64,000 nucleotides of DNA, taken from contig OU342630.1 of NCBI GenBank assembly GCA_910589415.1, forward strand, positions 70,986,186 through 71,050,185, written 5' to 3'. Numbering within the stretch: the first letter of the stretch is position 1; each line of letters opens with the position of its first letter. The notes under the pieces are model-generated. The model searched no databases. It was not told the origin of the DNA and worked only from the letters and a program-made list of their open reading frames with translations. Below, piece after piece: positions 24,946 to 36,461 of the stretch. A program made the translations under genes and the position numbers. This DNA comes from Malachius bipustulatus. Lineage: Eukaryota; Arthropoda; Insecta; Coleoptera; Melyridae.

Positions 24946-27900
24946 ATGCCAGTTAGCCAAGTTCTTTCTGTTCGTAAACTTAAACAAGCATTCTCAAAGG
25001 TTTCGGTTGCTGGTTTCAAGAAGCGGCAAGTGCATGGTAAATCACAGAAGAAAGACCGCGTCATCATGGCAAATATATCCAGTAAATACCCATGTTTTTG
25101 TTCCGCATTTGAGTCGCTATTTTTCTGGACACGAATATCTGGTATTTTACCTATTAAAATATATAAAGGTTCTGCCCATTCGTTGAAGACTTGCAGATTT
25201 GAAATATCTAAAAAAGCGTTGGTGTATTCATGGATTTTGCAAGCAGTTTATATTTTATATTTTTTAATTATTTACAGTGCTAGAATTTTTGGGTGCGGCC
25301 CCAGTAATAATGAATCCGAATGGTAATTAAATGTTCACTTTTTCGCATGTTTGTTGACTTTATTTTGAACAAACGCGCTTAATCTGTTGTTTTTTTTTTC
25401 AATTATTTAAATGTCCCGGTTTGAAATCTGGAAACTGCTTCAGTTATTTGGAGTTATAGAAAGCAGCGTTTAATACACGAGTGGAAAATGTTACCCGCAA
25501 GACGTAACTGACTTGACCGCAAAACGTCAATATGACATTTTTTGGTACTCTCTGACGTCGAATGACGAATTAGTGACGTGAAAATGACGTCATAATGACG
25601 AAGAAATGTCACAAATCAAAGACGTCATTTATTAACGTAAAAATAACCTCAAATAATTATGTAAAAATTACCAAAATTACAGAAGTCAAATTGAAATTAA
25701 AAAACACGATATTTGAGACGTAAAAAATACGTACTTTAGGCCGTCATAGTAACAATCATTATTCATCAAAATTTCAACACTTGCAGGGGTTTTGGAAAAA
25801 ATACCAAATATTTTCAACATATAAAATACACTTTTATAAAAAATAAAAATATATTTGACTCTCAAAATAGAACAAAAAAATCGTAAGTCTAAATATAGGT
25901 ACTTTCTACAGTATAATAGGACGGTTTTTGAACATGATTTAAGGTTGAGCATTAAAATTACACTTTTTTCATAACTAAAAAAATATTTCCCAAATTTTTT
26001 ATAGAAAGTTTCATCTCTATATGATGCAAAAACACTTTACTTACGGCGACATCATGAAATGGGGACCAGCTTACGTCTTTTTGACGTCTTAATGCCCACT
26101 GTGCAAAGAACTGTATCTGTAACGTTGCTGAAACGAAGACACCATAGCTTGAAACGTTTGGTGGTGTTGTCTCTGCAACAATGCAGAGACGTTTATGAAA
26201 CGTTAAAGGTCCGCCCTCATAAACTCAGTTGAAATTCTGCTCCATAAGTACTGTTCCAGAAAAGTTACATTGGAAAAATGTTTCATGAGAAGCCTTAGTG
26301 AAACAACCCAGCAAACACTGTTAAATCCCAGGCATGTGAAATGCACATGGCAAAGCTACCTGGAGATATCGTAAAACTTGTGCCAGATTAGCGTCTCTCA
26401 AGAAATGTTTCAGATATTATTCACAAACGTTTCAAAAAAACGTTTCATTGTTGTTTCAAATGTAACGTCTGAACTCGACATCCTTTTGAACCGTCTCTTA
26501 AGAAATTTTTCGGATATTATCCATAAACGTCTAGAAAAAACGTTTAATTTTTGTTTCAGTTAACCGTCTCTCAAGAAATGTTATAGATATTATTCATAAA
26601 CGTTAAAAAAAAAATCCATTTTTATTTCAAAAAGTAACTTCCATGTTTGGTCTCATATACGGGTGATTGCAAAAGAAACAATACATTATCCATTCTGATG
26701 AGACTATTCTCTTGGGATATTACGGAAGAAACAAAAACCGTGACAATTACAACGTCTCATTTAGGTTCCGTTCAGTTTTACTGTTTCTAAAAATAAAACC
26801 TGAGGACATTTATGTCTATCCAGTTATTTTCTTTTGCGCGCTCTGGAAGGCAAAAAATTGCATAATAATTATAATTATTATTAAAAACACTTTTTCAGGT
26901 ACGTAATGACAATTGGATACATGATAAGTGATGTAGATTCAATAATCAGCTTAGTAACTGGCTGCGTATTATGCAAAGAACACTGTAAGCTTTTCGACAA
27001 GCTTTCGAGAATTCACAGCAATATTGAAGAAGGAAAGCTTCTCAAACGATTCATCCGGATTTGTTTACTATGTTCTTGTTTTTGTTTCTTATTGGTATTT
27101 CTATCCTATGTCCACGTGACTTATTTGAGATACCATGCTAATCGTGATTTCTTTGGCACGTTATGCACAATGACAGGTAAAATAAAATGAAAATTATAAA
27201 AATTACTGCATTCTCAAATCATTCCCATTCATTACAGATGCACCGTTTCAAGTTTTAATAAGAGGACTAATTTCGATAATACAAATAATACAAACCTGTA
27301 TATTAGTGGTACTGTGCAGAGTAATTTGCTTGAAGTATCAATATTTATCAGAAACGACTGCTTTTTCTATTGACAATCTTTGCGCTTCGCATCTTAAGGA
27401 GAATATATTTTGCAATCAGCTCACCTTTAAAAGCGGCAACAGCATCAAACACGAGAGAAAAATATTACAAGTATGTAAGAATTAAGAAGCTATAAGTTAA
27501 AAATACTATTAATGACACACTCTCTAAATATTAATTAATATGTAGAACATTTTATATAATAATAATAACAATCTATTCCCACTCTGATTTAGAGAAGTAT
27601 GAAGTATAGCAAGCAGGTGCATATAAGAAGTGCATAATATAAGTCAGAAGTGGGATCCTAGTATTATAGTAAAAAAAATAATAAGTAAATAAATTAAGCA
27701 CTTATTAGCGACCCATTCAAAATTTACTGAGTGTGTTACATATACCTACCTATAGCAATGAAATCACGGAGTGTTAATTTGCCGCCGTAATATATCTTTG
27801 AATTTTCAGTTAGAACAGCTAGGGAGTTCCCATGACCAAATATGGGACTCTTTAAACCAAGTAAATAAATGCATAGGATTTCAATTGTTGGCGTCAATAA

Positions 27901-28752
27901 CGTCTAGTCTTTACACGGCCATCTACTATCTTTATCGTTACGGCATATCAAGTCAAGGCACAAAAACGAGCAATGCTAACGAGAGATTTCACTACATTAT
28001 TGGTCTGTTCTTCAGATGGTCCAAGATGATACTAAGTATGACTGCTGGAAGTAGAGTAGCATCTCATGTAAGTAGGATATGTTTTATGCTTACTTCAATC
28101 TGCTCACACGATAAAGTATAATAATTCATTGACAATGCTGTGCGTTATTTGCCTACTGCGCATCTTAGCTGTGACGTATATATATATATGTGTCCTCATT
28201 TGGTTTTTACTCTAGCATATACAACAAATTATTTTTTATTAGTATTTTTTTACCTTAATTATTTTATCGTAAATATAACATAGTATTTTTAAATATTTTA
28301 TTTACATTTAAATTTATTTATTCTTTCTAAAATAGAACATTCCACTATTTCAGTCTCTGCTGCCACTTCAAACTTTGCAAGAAGCTAAAATTTTGAATCT
28401 CCCATTCGACTTACAACAACAGGTAGCTATATAACAAATAGAGATGCAACAAACAATTTTTTAAATAAATAATGTTTCTTTTCAACAGACTCAAACTTTG
28501 CTCCTAAAGTGGCATGGGAGACATGGTTACATATCAGCTTATGGTATTATGAAAATGGGCCAATGGTTGCTAGCTCCGGTAAGTATTGAAATAATTAAAG
28601 CAACAATAAGTTTAAGAAACATTTATTGATTACAGATTTTCGGGAACGTTATCACATATTTGTTGGTAGCGTTGCAGTTTAATGCTGCTGATAATGAGCA
28701 AAATCTTGATGGAAATGTAACCAAACCAATCGATTCTATTTCGGTTTTCTAA
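24946..28752 (+). CDS. Gustatory receptor, seven exons
   Basis: Encodes a 473-residue insect gustatory receptor, a 7-TM chemosensory ion channel of the Gr family with its N-terminus inside the cell. Exons: 24946-25322, 26899-27176, 27238-27470, 27810-28067, 28354-28422, 28489-28578, 28636-28752. Every junction is GT..AG and the phases agree. The last exon carries the family signature TYLLVALQF. Hydrophobic segments are seen at ALVYSWILQAVYILYFLIIY, in exon 2 (FIRICLLCSCFCFLLVF), in exon 3 (GLISIIQIIQTCILVVL) and in exon 4. The final three short exons, covering TM6-TM7, are the usual insect Gr arrangement. The start ATG at 24946 is the first in frame, but an upstream exon is possible. Subfamily (sugar, CO2 or bitter) cannot be assigned here. 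It is not close in sequence to the cluster at 49.8-63 kb. Confidence 0.88.
25490..26110. repeat. TGACGT-rich repeat in Gr intron 1
   Basis: The first 170 bases hold at least six TGACGT/ACGTCA-like sites within about 25-base spacing, and the right end again reads 'ttacgtctttttgacgtc'. A second TGACGT-dense block lies at 47930-48440. The density suggests a repeat family rather than real CRE enhancers. Confidence 0.45.
26385..26640. repeat. Degenerate tandem repeat, about 70-100 bp unit
   Basis: Three diverged copies of a unit beginning 'cgtctctcaagaaatgtt' and containing 'agatattattca(c/t)aaacgtt' start near 26391, 26502 and 26566. They lie in the first intron of the Gr gene. Non-coding. Confidence 0.6.
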
Positions 28753-29980
28753 GTTCTTAATAAGTTATTACGTTATATTTAAATTAAATTAAGTAATTAA
28801 ATAATAATTAATGTCGTTAGTCGTAATAGAGGTAACTTTCTGAATGTTCGGGCAAGCAAGATGAAATACTTATACATTATTTAATAATAATATATCGAAT
28901 AGGTACCTGCTATTGTTTGTTCCGCGTATAACTATAACAAGTATTTTAAGCATATAGGTACTTTCACTTGTTAGTTTTTAATAAAATCATTGTTGTCGCA
29001 TCAGTTTGACAGAAAAATCTAACCTTAAAAGTCTAATCTGAGTTCTTTATAATATTTTTTCTACCATCAGAAAATTTTTAACTAATAGTAATAATAATTG
29101 CTCTATACATTATTCGAAGTACAGGTTAATCCTATAATAGAAGTGATATCCGAGATTCAAAGGGATTATTCTCGTGGCGGGAACACAGCACAGAGTTGCC
29201 AAGTTGAACTGATTTTACGATATATACGCACTGATTTCTCAATCAGTATAGTCAGGTTAGAATATAGAAAGAACCTATAATAACGACCAATTACCTACCT
29301 GACTTATCAGATTCTGGTCAGTTTCTCTATTGAAAAATTACCTAATATTGTAAAAACTCTATGCAGCTACTAAATCAGGCAACACGGTACGACGTACGAC
29401 TATAATTTCGTTTAGTGACATGCGCATTATTGTCCTTAACTCGGTTACCGGTACCGCTCCTGTAGGATTGCCGAAGTATATAAAACGTTTTATCTGGACT
29501 AATTAATAAACAAAACAGTTAGAAAAAACTTCTACAAAGTGTTGAATGAATACTTACAATAATTATTATTTATTAGTATTTTATGATTCATGAGAGTCTG
29601 AGTGTGTAATAGGATACAATGTGCCTCAACCCAAATAAAGGAAAATTCACGTCAAAATAAAAAGTGACAAATGACGCTTAGGTACTTCGGCTTTCGAGAA
29701 TTCTGAAATGTCATTCATTTATTTTTTATTTTCGTTCCCTTGTCACTTGTCATTTGTTGATGTTCATTGTTCATTCGTTCATCGTTCATTCATTTTTTAT
29801 TTAATTCATTAATTAATTCTCAAAAAAAGCGAAGGAAAGAAAAGAAGCTGAAGCTATACAAGTAAGTTGAATAAAAATAAAATCCATTACATTTAACAAA
29901 CAGTTTTCCTTAATCTCGTTTTTCCATTATCCAAGAAGGTGGATAGGTGGAACAGAAGAATTACTGAATAAAATTCCGCA
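28753..29980. other. Gr to MCRS1 intergenic region
   Basis: Between the Gr stop codon and the MCRS1 start. It contains the Gr 3' UTR and the MCRS1 promoter and 5' UTR, probably near 29750-29980 upstream of the ATG. No further gene seen. Confidence 0.5.
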
Positions 29981-32900
29981 ATGAATACATATAACGAATC
30001 GGAATTATTAGCTAGCACAGCCAGCAGTAGTAGTGATAAACAAGATTTGTACCAAACAAACCTGGGAACTCCTGGAAGTCATTTATTGGATGGTGATGGT
30101 GTGAGACGCAGAAGGTAAGACATTGGACAAAATATCTTCACCTGTAGCAGGACAAACCCACAAATCTTTATGTCTATTGAAAGCCAACGACAACGAAGCC
30201 ACACACCACCTAATATTGCAGTGAAAGTACATGTAGACATCAGGTTGTTAGGTCGGTTTCCTTGTTGCAAATACACAGACATTCTTTCAAGTAAAATAAC
30301 ACACCTGCCTGAACCTGTCAGAGTATCGAGTATCTGACTTGGACATATCGCAAAAAAGTTGCGAACCGAGACTTACTTTTGTGTCAGTTGTCTTGAAAAT
30401 ATTGGTCATGTGAGTACAGGCGACCTAAAAGTGGCTCAACTCTGAAAGTTTACTCATAGTCTAAAGGTGTATCCACACTGGAACAACATACACCAACATT
30501 ATGCATTATGCAACAACTCATTTCACAATAAAAGTTTGGGTAATTATATACATCCGCGGCTCCTAAGTTTCATCAATTTTTTCGGGATCGTAAGGTCACA
30601 ACTAAGGCCTCTTTGGCACTACGGTCGAATTTCTATTTTTTTTTCACTTTCAGGCCAAGGAAAATCTTCGAGGTAATCCTGTACCGGGTGTCCCAACACT
30701 AGTGTCCACCCCCTAAATAGGGCTTAATTTTAAAGATAAAAAATTGAAACTTTGAGGATTTGTGTACTTGATATAGGACCACGGAATGGCATAGTCAGTT
30801 TCATTAAAAAAAAATAGTTCGGGCGCCAGCGATAAAAAACTGTAAGATGGTGGTAAATTGTCGAAAAAAAAATTGATTTTTTTTTCAATACATACGTAGA
30901 AATCGATTAATAAAATCAATATCGCTTGAAAGAAATGTGAAAAAACTAATTATAAGGCTTTAATTAAATAAAATATAATTATATAGCAATGACAGGTAGA
31001 CAATATAATCTGAATAATATAATCAATATGATCTGAAAACGGTAGGAGCAATAAGTTTTATGACAAAGTAAATAAGGCCCAAATAAATAGAAGGACGGCT
31101 CTTGCTGGGCTAGCCGGCACAATGAACCTGCACTGGACAGTGTCGTAGTATGGACTCATGAAAAAGGTGATTATTAAAAATATATTAAAAATGTTTTTTA
31201 ATGAAACTAATTATGCCATTCCGTGGTACTATATCAAGTACACAAATCCTCAAAGTTTCAATTTTTTATCTTTAAAATTAAGCTCGATTTAGGGGGTGGA
31301 CACTAGTGTTGGGACACCCGGTACAATCTGTCGCAAAATTTTACCCTACCATATAAATAAAAAAAATCCTCCAAATTCCGGTTCGGTAAGTCAGGTCTTT
31401 GGTCAGGGTAGATTTTTTTTTCCATTTCAAGGCCATTTTAAGGAAAAAAAAACCCTACCCTGACCAAAGACCTGACTTACGACGCATTTATTTTTATTTA
31501 TATGGTAGGGTAAAATTTAGCGACAGATTGTACAGGATTACCATCTTCGAGACTAACAGTAGCACGGTTTTTATTTTGAATTTTGCATTTATATTCAAAA
31601 AATCGTAACATCAATCCTTGTGGTCTTTTCACGATATGAAAAAGCGGATATGATGCGAATACGGGACTGTATGCGTTTGGAAGCGCTCGCATTGTGTTGT
31701 AAGTGGATACATCCTTAATTACATCAAGACTAGTGCTATTTACTCCGCGTTTGTGTCAGGACCGTACTTTCTTTGCACTCAAAATTGGTTTTTAAAGCCG
31801 GTTTGTGGCCTACCCTTTCATTTGCAAAGCAAATAAATACCCTCCCTGTGTTACTATAGGTATGTTCTTTACCCCTATAATAGGTGCCATAGTGAAACTG
31901 TAGGAGCCGCGGATGTATATAATGACCAAAGTTTGCCTTTGTTGGAATATGTTGTGATGTGTTGCATCATGTTGGTGTTGCGGTTCAAACAAAGTTATAT
32001 GTTGACTGAATCCATATTTAGTGGCGAAGACCAAAGGATAATAATATGAAAAAAGATAAAGGTGCTGTATCGTGACGGTTTTACCCCTACGCGGGCCTCC
32101 CTCCAGTCTCCACTGTCTCTGCTTGCTAGGCTCCGACACGTTCTCAGCGTTGCCATATGCAAGCCCTTCTCCTACGTTCTGCAGACAATCCTGCGCGCTT
32201 CCGCACGAGACCATAATAATAGTAGCTACCGGTTCCGTCAGGTTTTTGGTAAGGGTAGGTTTTTTTTTTTGTAATTTTACGAACATTTGAAGGAAAAAAA
32301 CCTACCCTGACCAAAGACCTGACTTGCTGCAGCAAATAAGTGTTTTAATATTATTTGTAACAAAAAATGACACTTTGAGGCCGTAGGAGAACGGAGACAC
32401 GGATTTCATGTGGCAACACTGAGGCCTGTCGGCTCGGAGCAAGCAGAGAAAGTGGAGGGGAGCCAGCATAGGGATAAAACTGTCGCGATAGAGCGCCTTT
32501 ACCTGAAAAAAAGCAATATTTATCAACATTGCTTTGATGTGGACAGAATATTGCTAGGACGGAAACCTGTTGTATTTTTAAAACAGTCGCAAAACCACAA
32601 CATAGGCTGTTGCGGTTTACACAAAACTTCCGTTTTTGCAAATTATCATCCACTATAATAAAGTAGTCAGCGGCCACAATATGTTGTTTTTTCCCTGTCA
32701 CAATCACTTACACTTATTATAGGTCTCTTCTATGGACAGTTTTTTCTCTATGTTTTACTCTGCTTTTCTCTGTAATAAAAAGCAACTGAAAAGCAAGCAG
32801 TGTAGACATAGAGACAACGTTAACGTTGCCCTAAGTTTTTCAAGATACATCAAGTGCAAACATTCTTTCAGATATGTCGTACAGTGTACAGTTTGTTGAT

Positions 32901-34830
32901 TAGAAAAGTTCAATGAATTGTAAACATTCTACAACTCCTGACACAACAGAAGTTACTGAATGTTGCTCCAGTGTTGTTGACGCACTTTAACATTTCTGCT
33001 TGAATTAATAATTGTGACATGTAATGTAACCTTAAAAATTGGACTGAATCATTAAGTTAATAAGAGCAACAATTTGTTGCAACTAATTCGTAGGTTTTAA
33101 ACTTTTGTTTTGCAGTTCAAATAGATCCATAAAAAGACGTAAATTCGATGATGAATTAGTGGAGTACAGCTTGGGTCTACCGGGAGTTTCAAACATTAAG
33201 GTTAGTATAGAAAAATTTTAAAAGTGGTTCCCTCTTTATAGCTAATCTGTGCGTACTGACCATTTAACTCACTGCTTGCATCCAGGCTAGGCTAGCTATA
33301 TAAAATGGATGGATGTCAATCTTTTGTTCATGCTTCAATTTCTGTAGCTTTCTGCAAAAGTAGTACACTCAACTACCTCTAACTAGGTATCCCATGAACT
33401 CTATTTATTTGAATGGAGTAGCTTTAAGTAGAACATTAAATATTTTCAACTCACTTTGAACGATTTGATCCAATTGCTGTTTCAGAGCGGCAGAGCAAGA
33501 ACACATTCTTCGACACATTCAGAATTTTCATCAGTTGCGTCCCCATCGACACCACCAATAGTGACATCAACAACACCGACTCACATTCCCGAATCCAAAC
33601 GGAAAACCGTGGCCAAGACGGTCACCAGTGGTGGTGGCGGTGGTGGTAGTGCTCGTGGTGGTCGTTTGAAGAAAGGCCGTCAGCCGAGTCAGTTTACCAC
33701 GAAAGATTTGGGTCGCTGGAAGCCCAGCGACGATCTGGCCCTTGTGATCGGTATCCAGCAAACCAATGACCTTAGAGCCGTTCATCTGGGCACCAAGTTT
33801 TCTTGCAAGTTTACTGTTCAGGAGTTACAGCAGCGTTGGTATGCGCTGTTGTACGATCAAGCAGTCTCGAGGGTCGCAGTGGCAGCCATGAGGAATCTTC
33901 ACCCCGACATAATAGCATCTGTACAAGACAAAGCTTTGTGGAGTCAGCAAGAAGAGCAACTGCTTTCTACTATTAAATCGGTGAGCATGAAATCCAGCAG
34001 GTTTTTTCAACACAGCTACATTTTTAATTTCTAGAATTCAAATCCTTCAATCGAGACGTTCACCGACTTACTCACTCAACATCCCGATGTATTTTACTGC
34101 GGTCGAACGCCAAGCACCTTACAAAGACACTGGCAATCTCTGAGAATGTACCATCTTTTACCAGACCAAGTGCTGGGCCCCTTGCCGTCACCCGGACGTG
34201 CCATAATAACGTTCAGTGATGCAGAGGAACTGCTTCAAGACTCAGAATTGAACGATCCGCCAGACGAAGAACTGGATAGAGAACTCAAGCTGCAGCAAAG
34301 GAGGAACATCAAGGAGATCAGGCAGCTGGAAAACGAGATCGGCAGATGGAATGTTTTGGTGGACACGGTTACAGGAACTTGTCCCGGAGAACTCGATAAT
34401 CAGACACTGGCAGTCCTGCGAGGACGAATGGTCAGATACTTGATGAGAAGCAGGGAAATTACTATCGGAAGATGCGGAAAGGGTCATGTCGTGGATATTG
34501 ATTTGTCATTGGAAGGACCGGCAAATAAAATCTCCAGGAGACAGGCTACACTCAGGTTGGTTGCGTGTATATCATTTCATTATTTCAGCAGTTTCTAAAA
34601 TCTAAATTGGTTCACATTTCAGATTGAGAAACACGGGTGAATTCTACCTTTCATCTGAAGGAAAAAGACCCATATTCGTGGACGGTAGACCCATCACTTC
34701 AGGAAATAAAGTTCGGCTGTATGACAATGCAGTGGTGGAAATGTCCTGTTTGAGATTTATTTTTTCCATAAACCACGATTTAATAAGGGCTATCCATAAT
34801 GAGTCAATTAGATATAATTTGCCTGCTTAG
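29981..34830 (+). CDS. MCRS1: Microspherule protein 1 (MCRS1)
   Basis: Encodes a 480-residue nuclear protein, a subunit of the NSL histone acetyltransferase and INO80-type complexes that also acts in centriole and spindle function in animals. Exons: 29981-30114, 33116-33200, 33486-33980, 34035-34555, 34623-34830, with consistent phases. Domains: a Ser-rich N-terminus with a basic stretch (RRRSSNRSIKRRKFDDELVE); a low-complexity Thr/Gly-rich segment (residues 90-140); the MCRS_N region from about 143 (TTKDLGRWKPSDDLALVIGI, TVQELQQRWYALLYD); and a C-terminal FHA domain from about 375 to 470 (EITIGRCGKGHVVDIDLSLE, ISRRQATLRL, FVDGRPI). Length matches the vertebrate protein. The 3-kb first intron is filled by nested transposons. 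The next gene, PARP1, converges from the other side. Confidence 0.94.
30673..31542. mobile_element. Family-B TIR element (middle layer)
   Basis: Ends GGTAATCCTGTAC and GTACAGGATTACC, flanked by the 9-mer ATCTTCGAG at 30664-30672 and 31543-31551. That sequence occurs once in the other family-A copies, so this is a true target duplication. Once the inner element is removed, the terminal repeats continue through AATCTGTCGC and 'taccctaccatataaata' for about 50 bp. A further inner palindrome lies at 31380-31490 ('gtcaggtctttggtcagggt'). Confidence 0.85.
30685..31320. mobile_element. Family-C fold-back element (inner layer)
   Basis: Starts CGGGTGTCCCAACACTAGTG and ends in the exact complement. 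It is flanked by GTAC on both sides (30681-30684, 31321-31324), a 4-bp duplication inside the terminal repeat of family B. Arms stay paired for about 120 bp. A one-armed relative lies at 60500-60680. Confidence 0.85.
32052..32505. mobile_element. Fold-back element in MCRS1 intron 1
   Basis: A left arm (about 32052-32172) and a right arm (about 32385-32505) are inverted copies about 75-80% identical, sharing 'tctctgcttgct' and its complement. The loop (32220-32325) carries another small inverted repeat around 'cctaccctgaccaaagacct', related to the centre of family B. The outer boundary may reach about 31940-32680. Confidence 0.65.
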
Positions 34831-36461
34831 GTTGTTCATTTGAAAATTTCAAAGAGAAGATTTTCTTGGGTGTTTCTAATAATAATAAAAAAATTATTTA
34901 AAGTAGTAGAAGTAGTTTTATTTATTTGAACATAGCTTATAAAAATAATGATTAACACTAAACATTAAACAAGGTTTACAACTAGAAAACATTTCATTCA
35001 AAAAAAAATTATGTCAACAAACATTTTTTAACTTCTTCACAGTTACAATTACTTAATAATAAAAAAAAACACTTATATAGAACAAGGAGATTCTTCCTGA
35101 GATGCTTCAAAAAAAATCCTGAAAATAAAAATTTAGAACTTATATTGTAATCACAGTAAGGTTCAGTATAACATTGATATCTACAGGTGTCCAATATATT
35201 ATGTTGGAATACATGGAAAAGTCGGACAAGGAGTAAGAAGAGGCGCTTATCTGAATTAGATTTATTTTTAAATTTCATGAAACAATTTTTTAATATTGAA
35301 ATTAAAACCGGCAATCAAGGTTTTACTGTGTACAGAGTGATTCATTTTAAAGTATTGATATTAAGGAATATTAATCAACAATAATTTTTAATAATAATAA
35401 ATTAAAACTAATAAATGCAAACAGTAAACTTTTACTTGGCTTTATTTTGTCTAAGAAATGCAATAAATTACAATTTTTTCTGGTCGTACTTGCAGCACTA
35501 TACAGGATGATTCAAAATTCAGTGCAAAGATTTTAAGGGCGTATTTACCAGCCAAAAATAAGAAGTTTTTTCATATAATCGTATGTCCTAACTTGCTTGG
35601 TTTTCTAGATACAGGGGGTAAATTTTGAAAAAAAAAATCGATTTCTATCAATTTCTCAAAAACCTCTCAGTCGATTTAAATATAATTTTATAGGCTTATT
35701 TGTTGTCATAAGTGCCTTCCTTTGATGGGAATAACATGAATTTATTAATTCTAGTGGCGTCTCAGGGGGCTACCTGAATTAAATTAAATGAATCTCAATA
35801 ATCGATGTGAATTTATTACTTGTTTTAATAGGGCCTGGCACAGATTTTGATTGTTTTCTTGGAAACAAATCTAGATACGAGTAAAGCTCAGGAGGCAAGA
35901 AAGTTACATTATTGACCGCTTGATCTAGAAAAAAATATAAATTGTCAAAAGTGCAGTGGCGTATCATAATTTTACCAATTTTATTTAAATCGGCTGAAAG
36001 GTTTTCGAGTAATTAATAAAAATTGATTTTTTTTTCTAAATTTTACACCCTGTATCTAGAAAACAAAGGAAGTTAGGACATACGGTTATATGAAATTTTT
36101 TTCTTATTTTTGGCTGGTAAATACGCCCTTAAAATATTTGCACTGAATTTTGAATCACCCTGTATAATGGAGATACAGTTCTGTGGATAAAATAAATGTG
36201 ATCGATGCCCTGTACCAAAAAAATATTTTTAACATTTGATTATTATTAGTCAACCAATTGTTTTTTTTTTCATTATTTCATATAATTTTTATATTTATAC
36301 AAGATTACTGTTATTTATTAGTTCCCTAAATATATTCCTCAATTGTGACTATTTAAATGTGAATCACCCTGTCTAAACTAGCCTAAAATATTTTCATGAA
36401 AAGAGATAAAGAAAAAACCTACCTGTGGTGTAATAGTGGAGGCATGAATTTACCATCATAA
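34831..36461. other. Convergent gap between MCRS1 and PARP1
   Basis: Contains both 3' ends and one fold-back element (35499-36166). No other gene seen. Confidence 0.5.
35499..36166. mobile_element. Fold-back element, TATACAGGATG ends
   Basis: Left end 'acaggatgattcaaaattca' is mirrored at the right end by its near-perfect complement finishing CCCTGTATA. Arms of roughly 150 bp include 'gggcgtatttaccagccaaa' and its mirror. A second TACAGGG-type motif occurs inside each arm. Non-coding. Confidence 0.8.

Larger units (their letters stand above)
30539..31927. mobile_element. Family-A MITE copy 3 (outer layer of a nest)
   Basis: Ends are GGTAATTATATACATCCGCG and CGCGGATGTATATAATGACC, flanked by identical 8-mers AAAGTTTG at 30531-30538 and 31928-31935. 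The perfect 8-bp duplication and family-wide termini indicate a hAT-type non-autonomous element. It is split by the element at 30673-31542. Confidence 0.85.

Noticed and set aside
26667..26906. Open frame as an extra exon of the Gr gene
   Set aside because: The Gr splice phases fit directly from 25322 to 26899, and this frame lacks an acceptor and conserved Gr sequence.
31810..32286. 158-codon minus frame sharing IIYIRGSYSFTM with the frame that runs past the CCT3 exon
   Set aside because: The shared peptide is just the translated terminal repeat of family-A elements; no protein is encoded.
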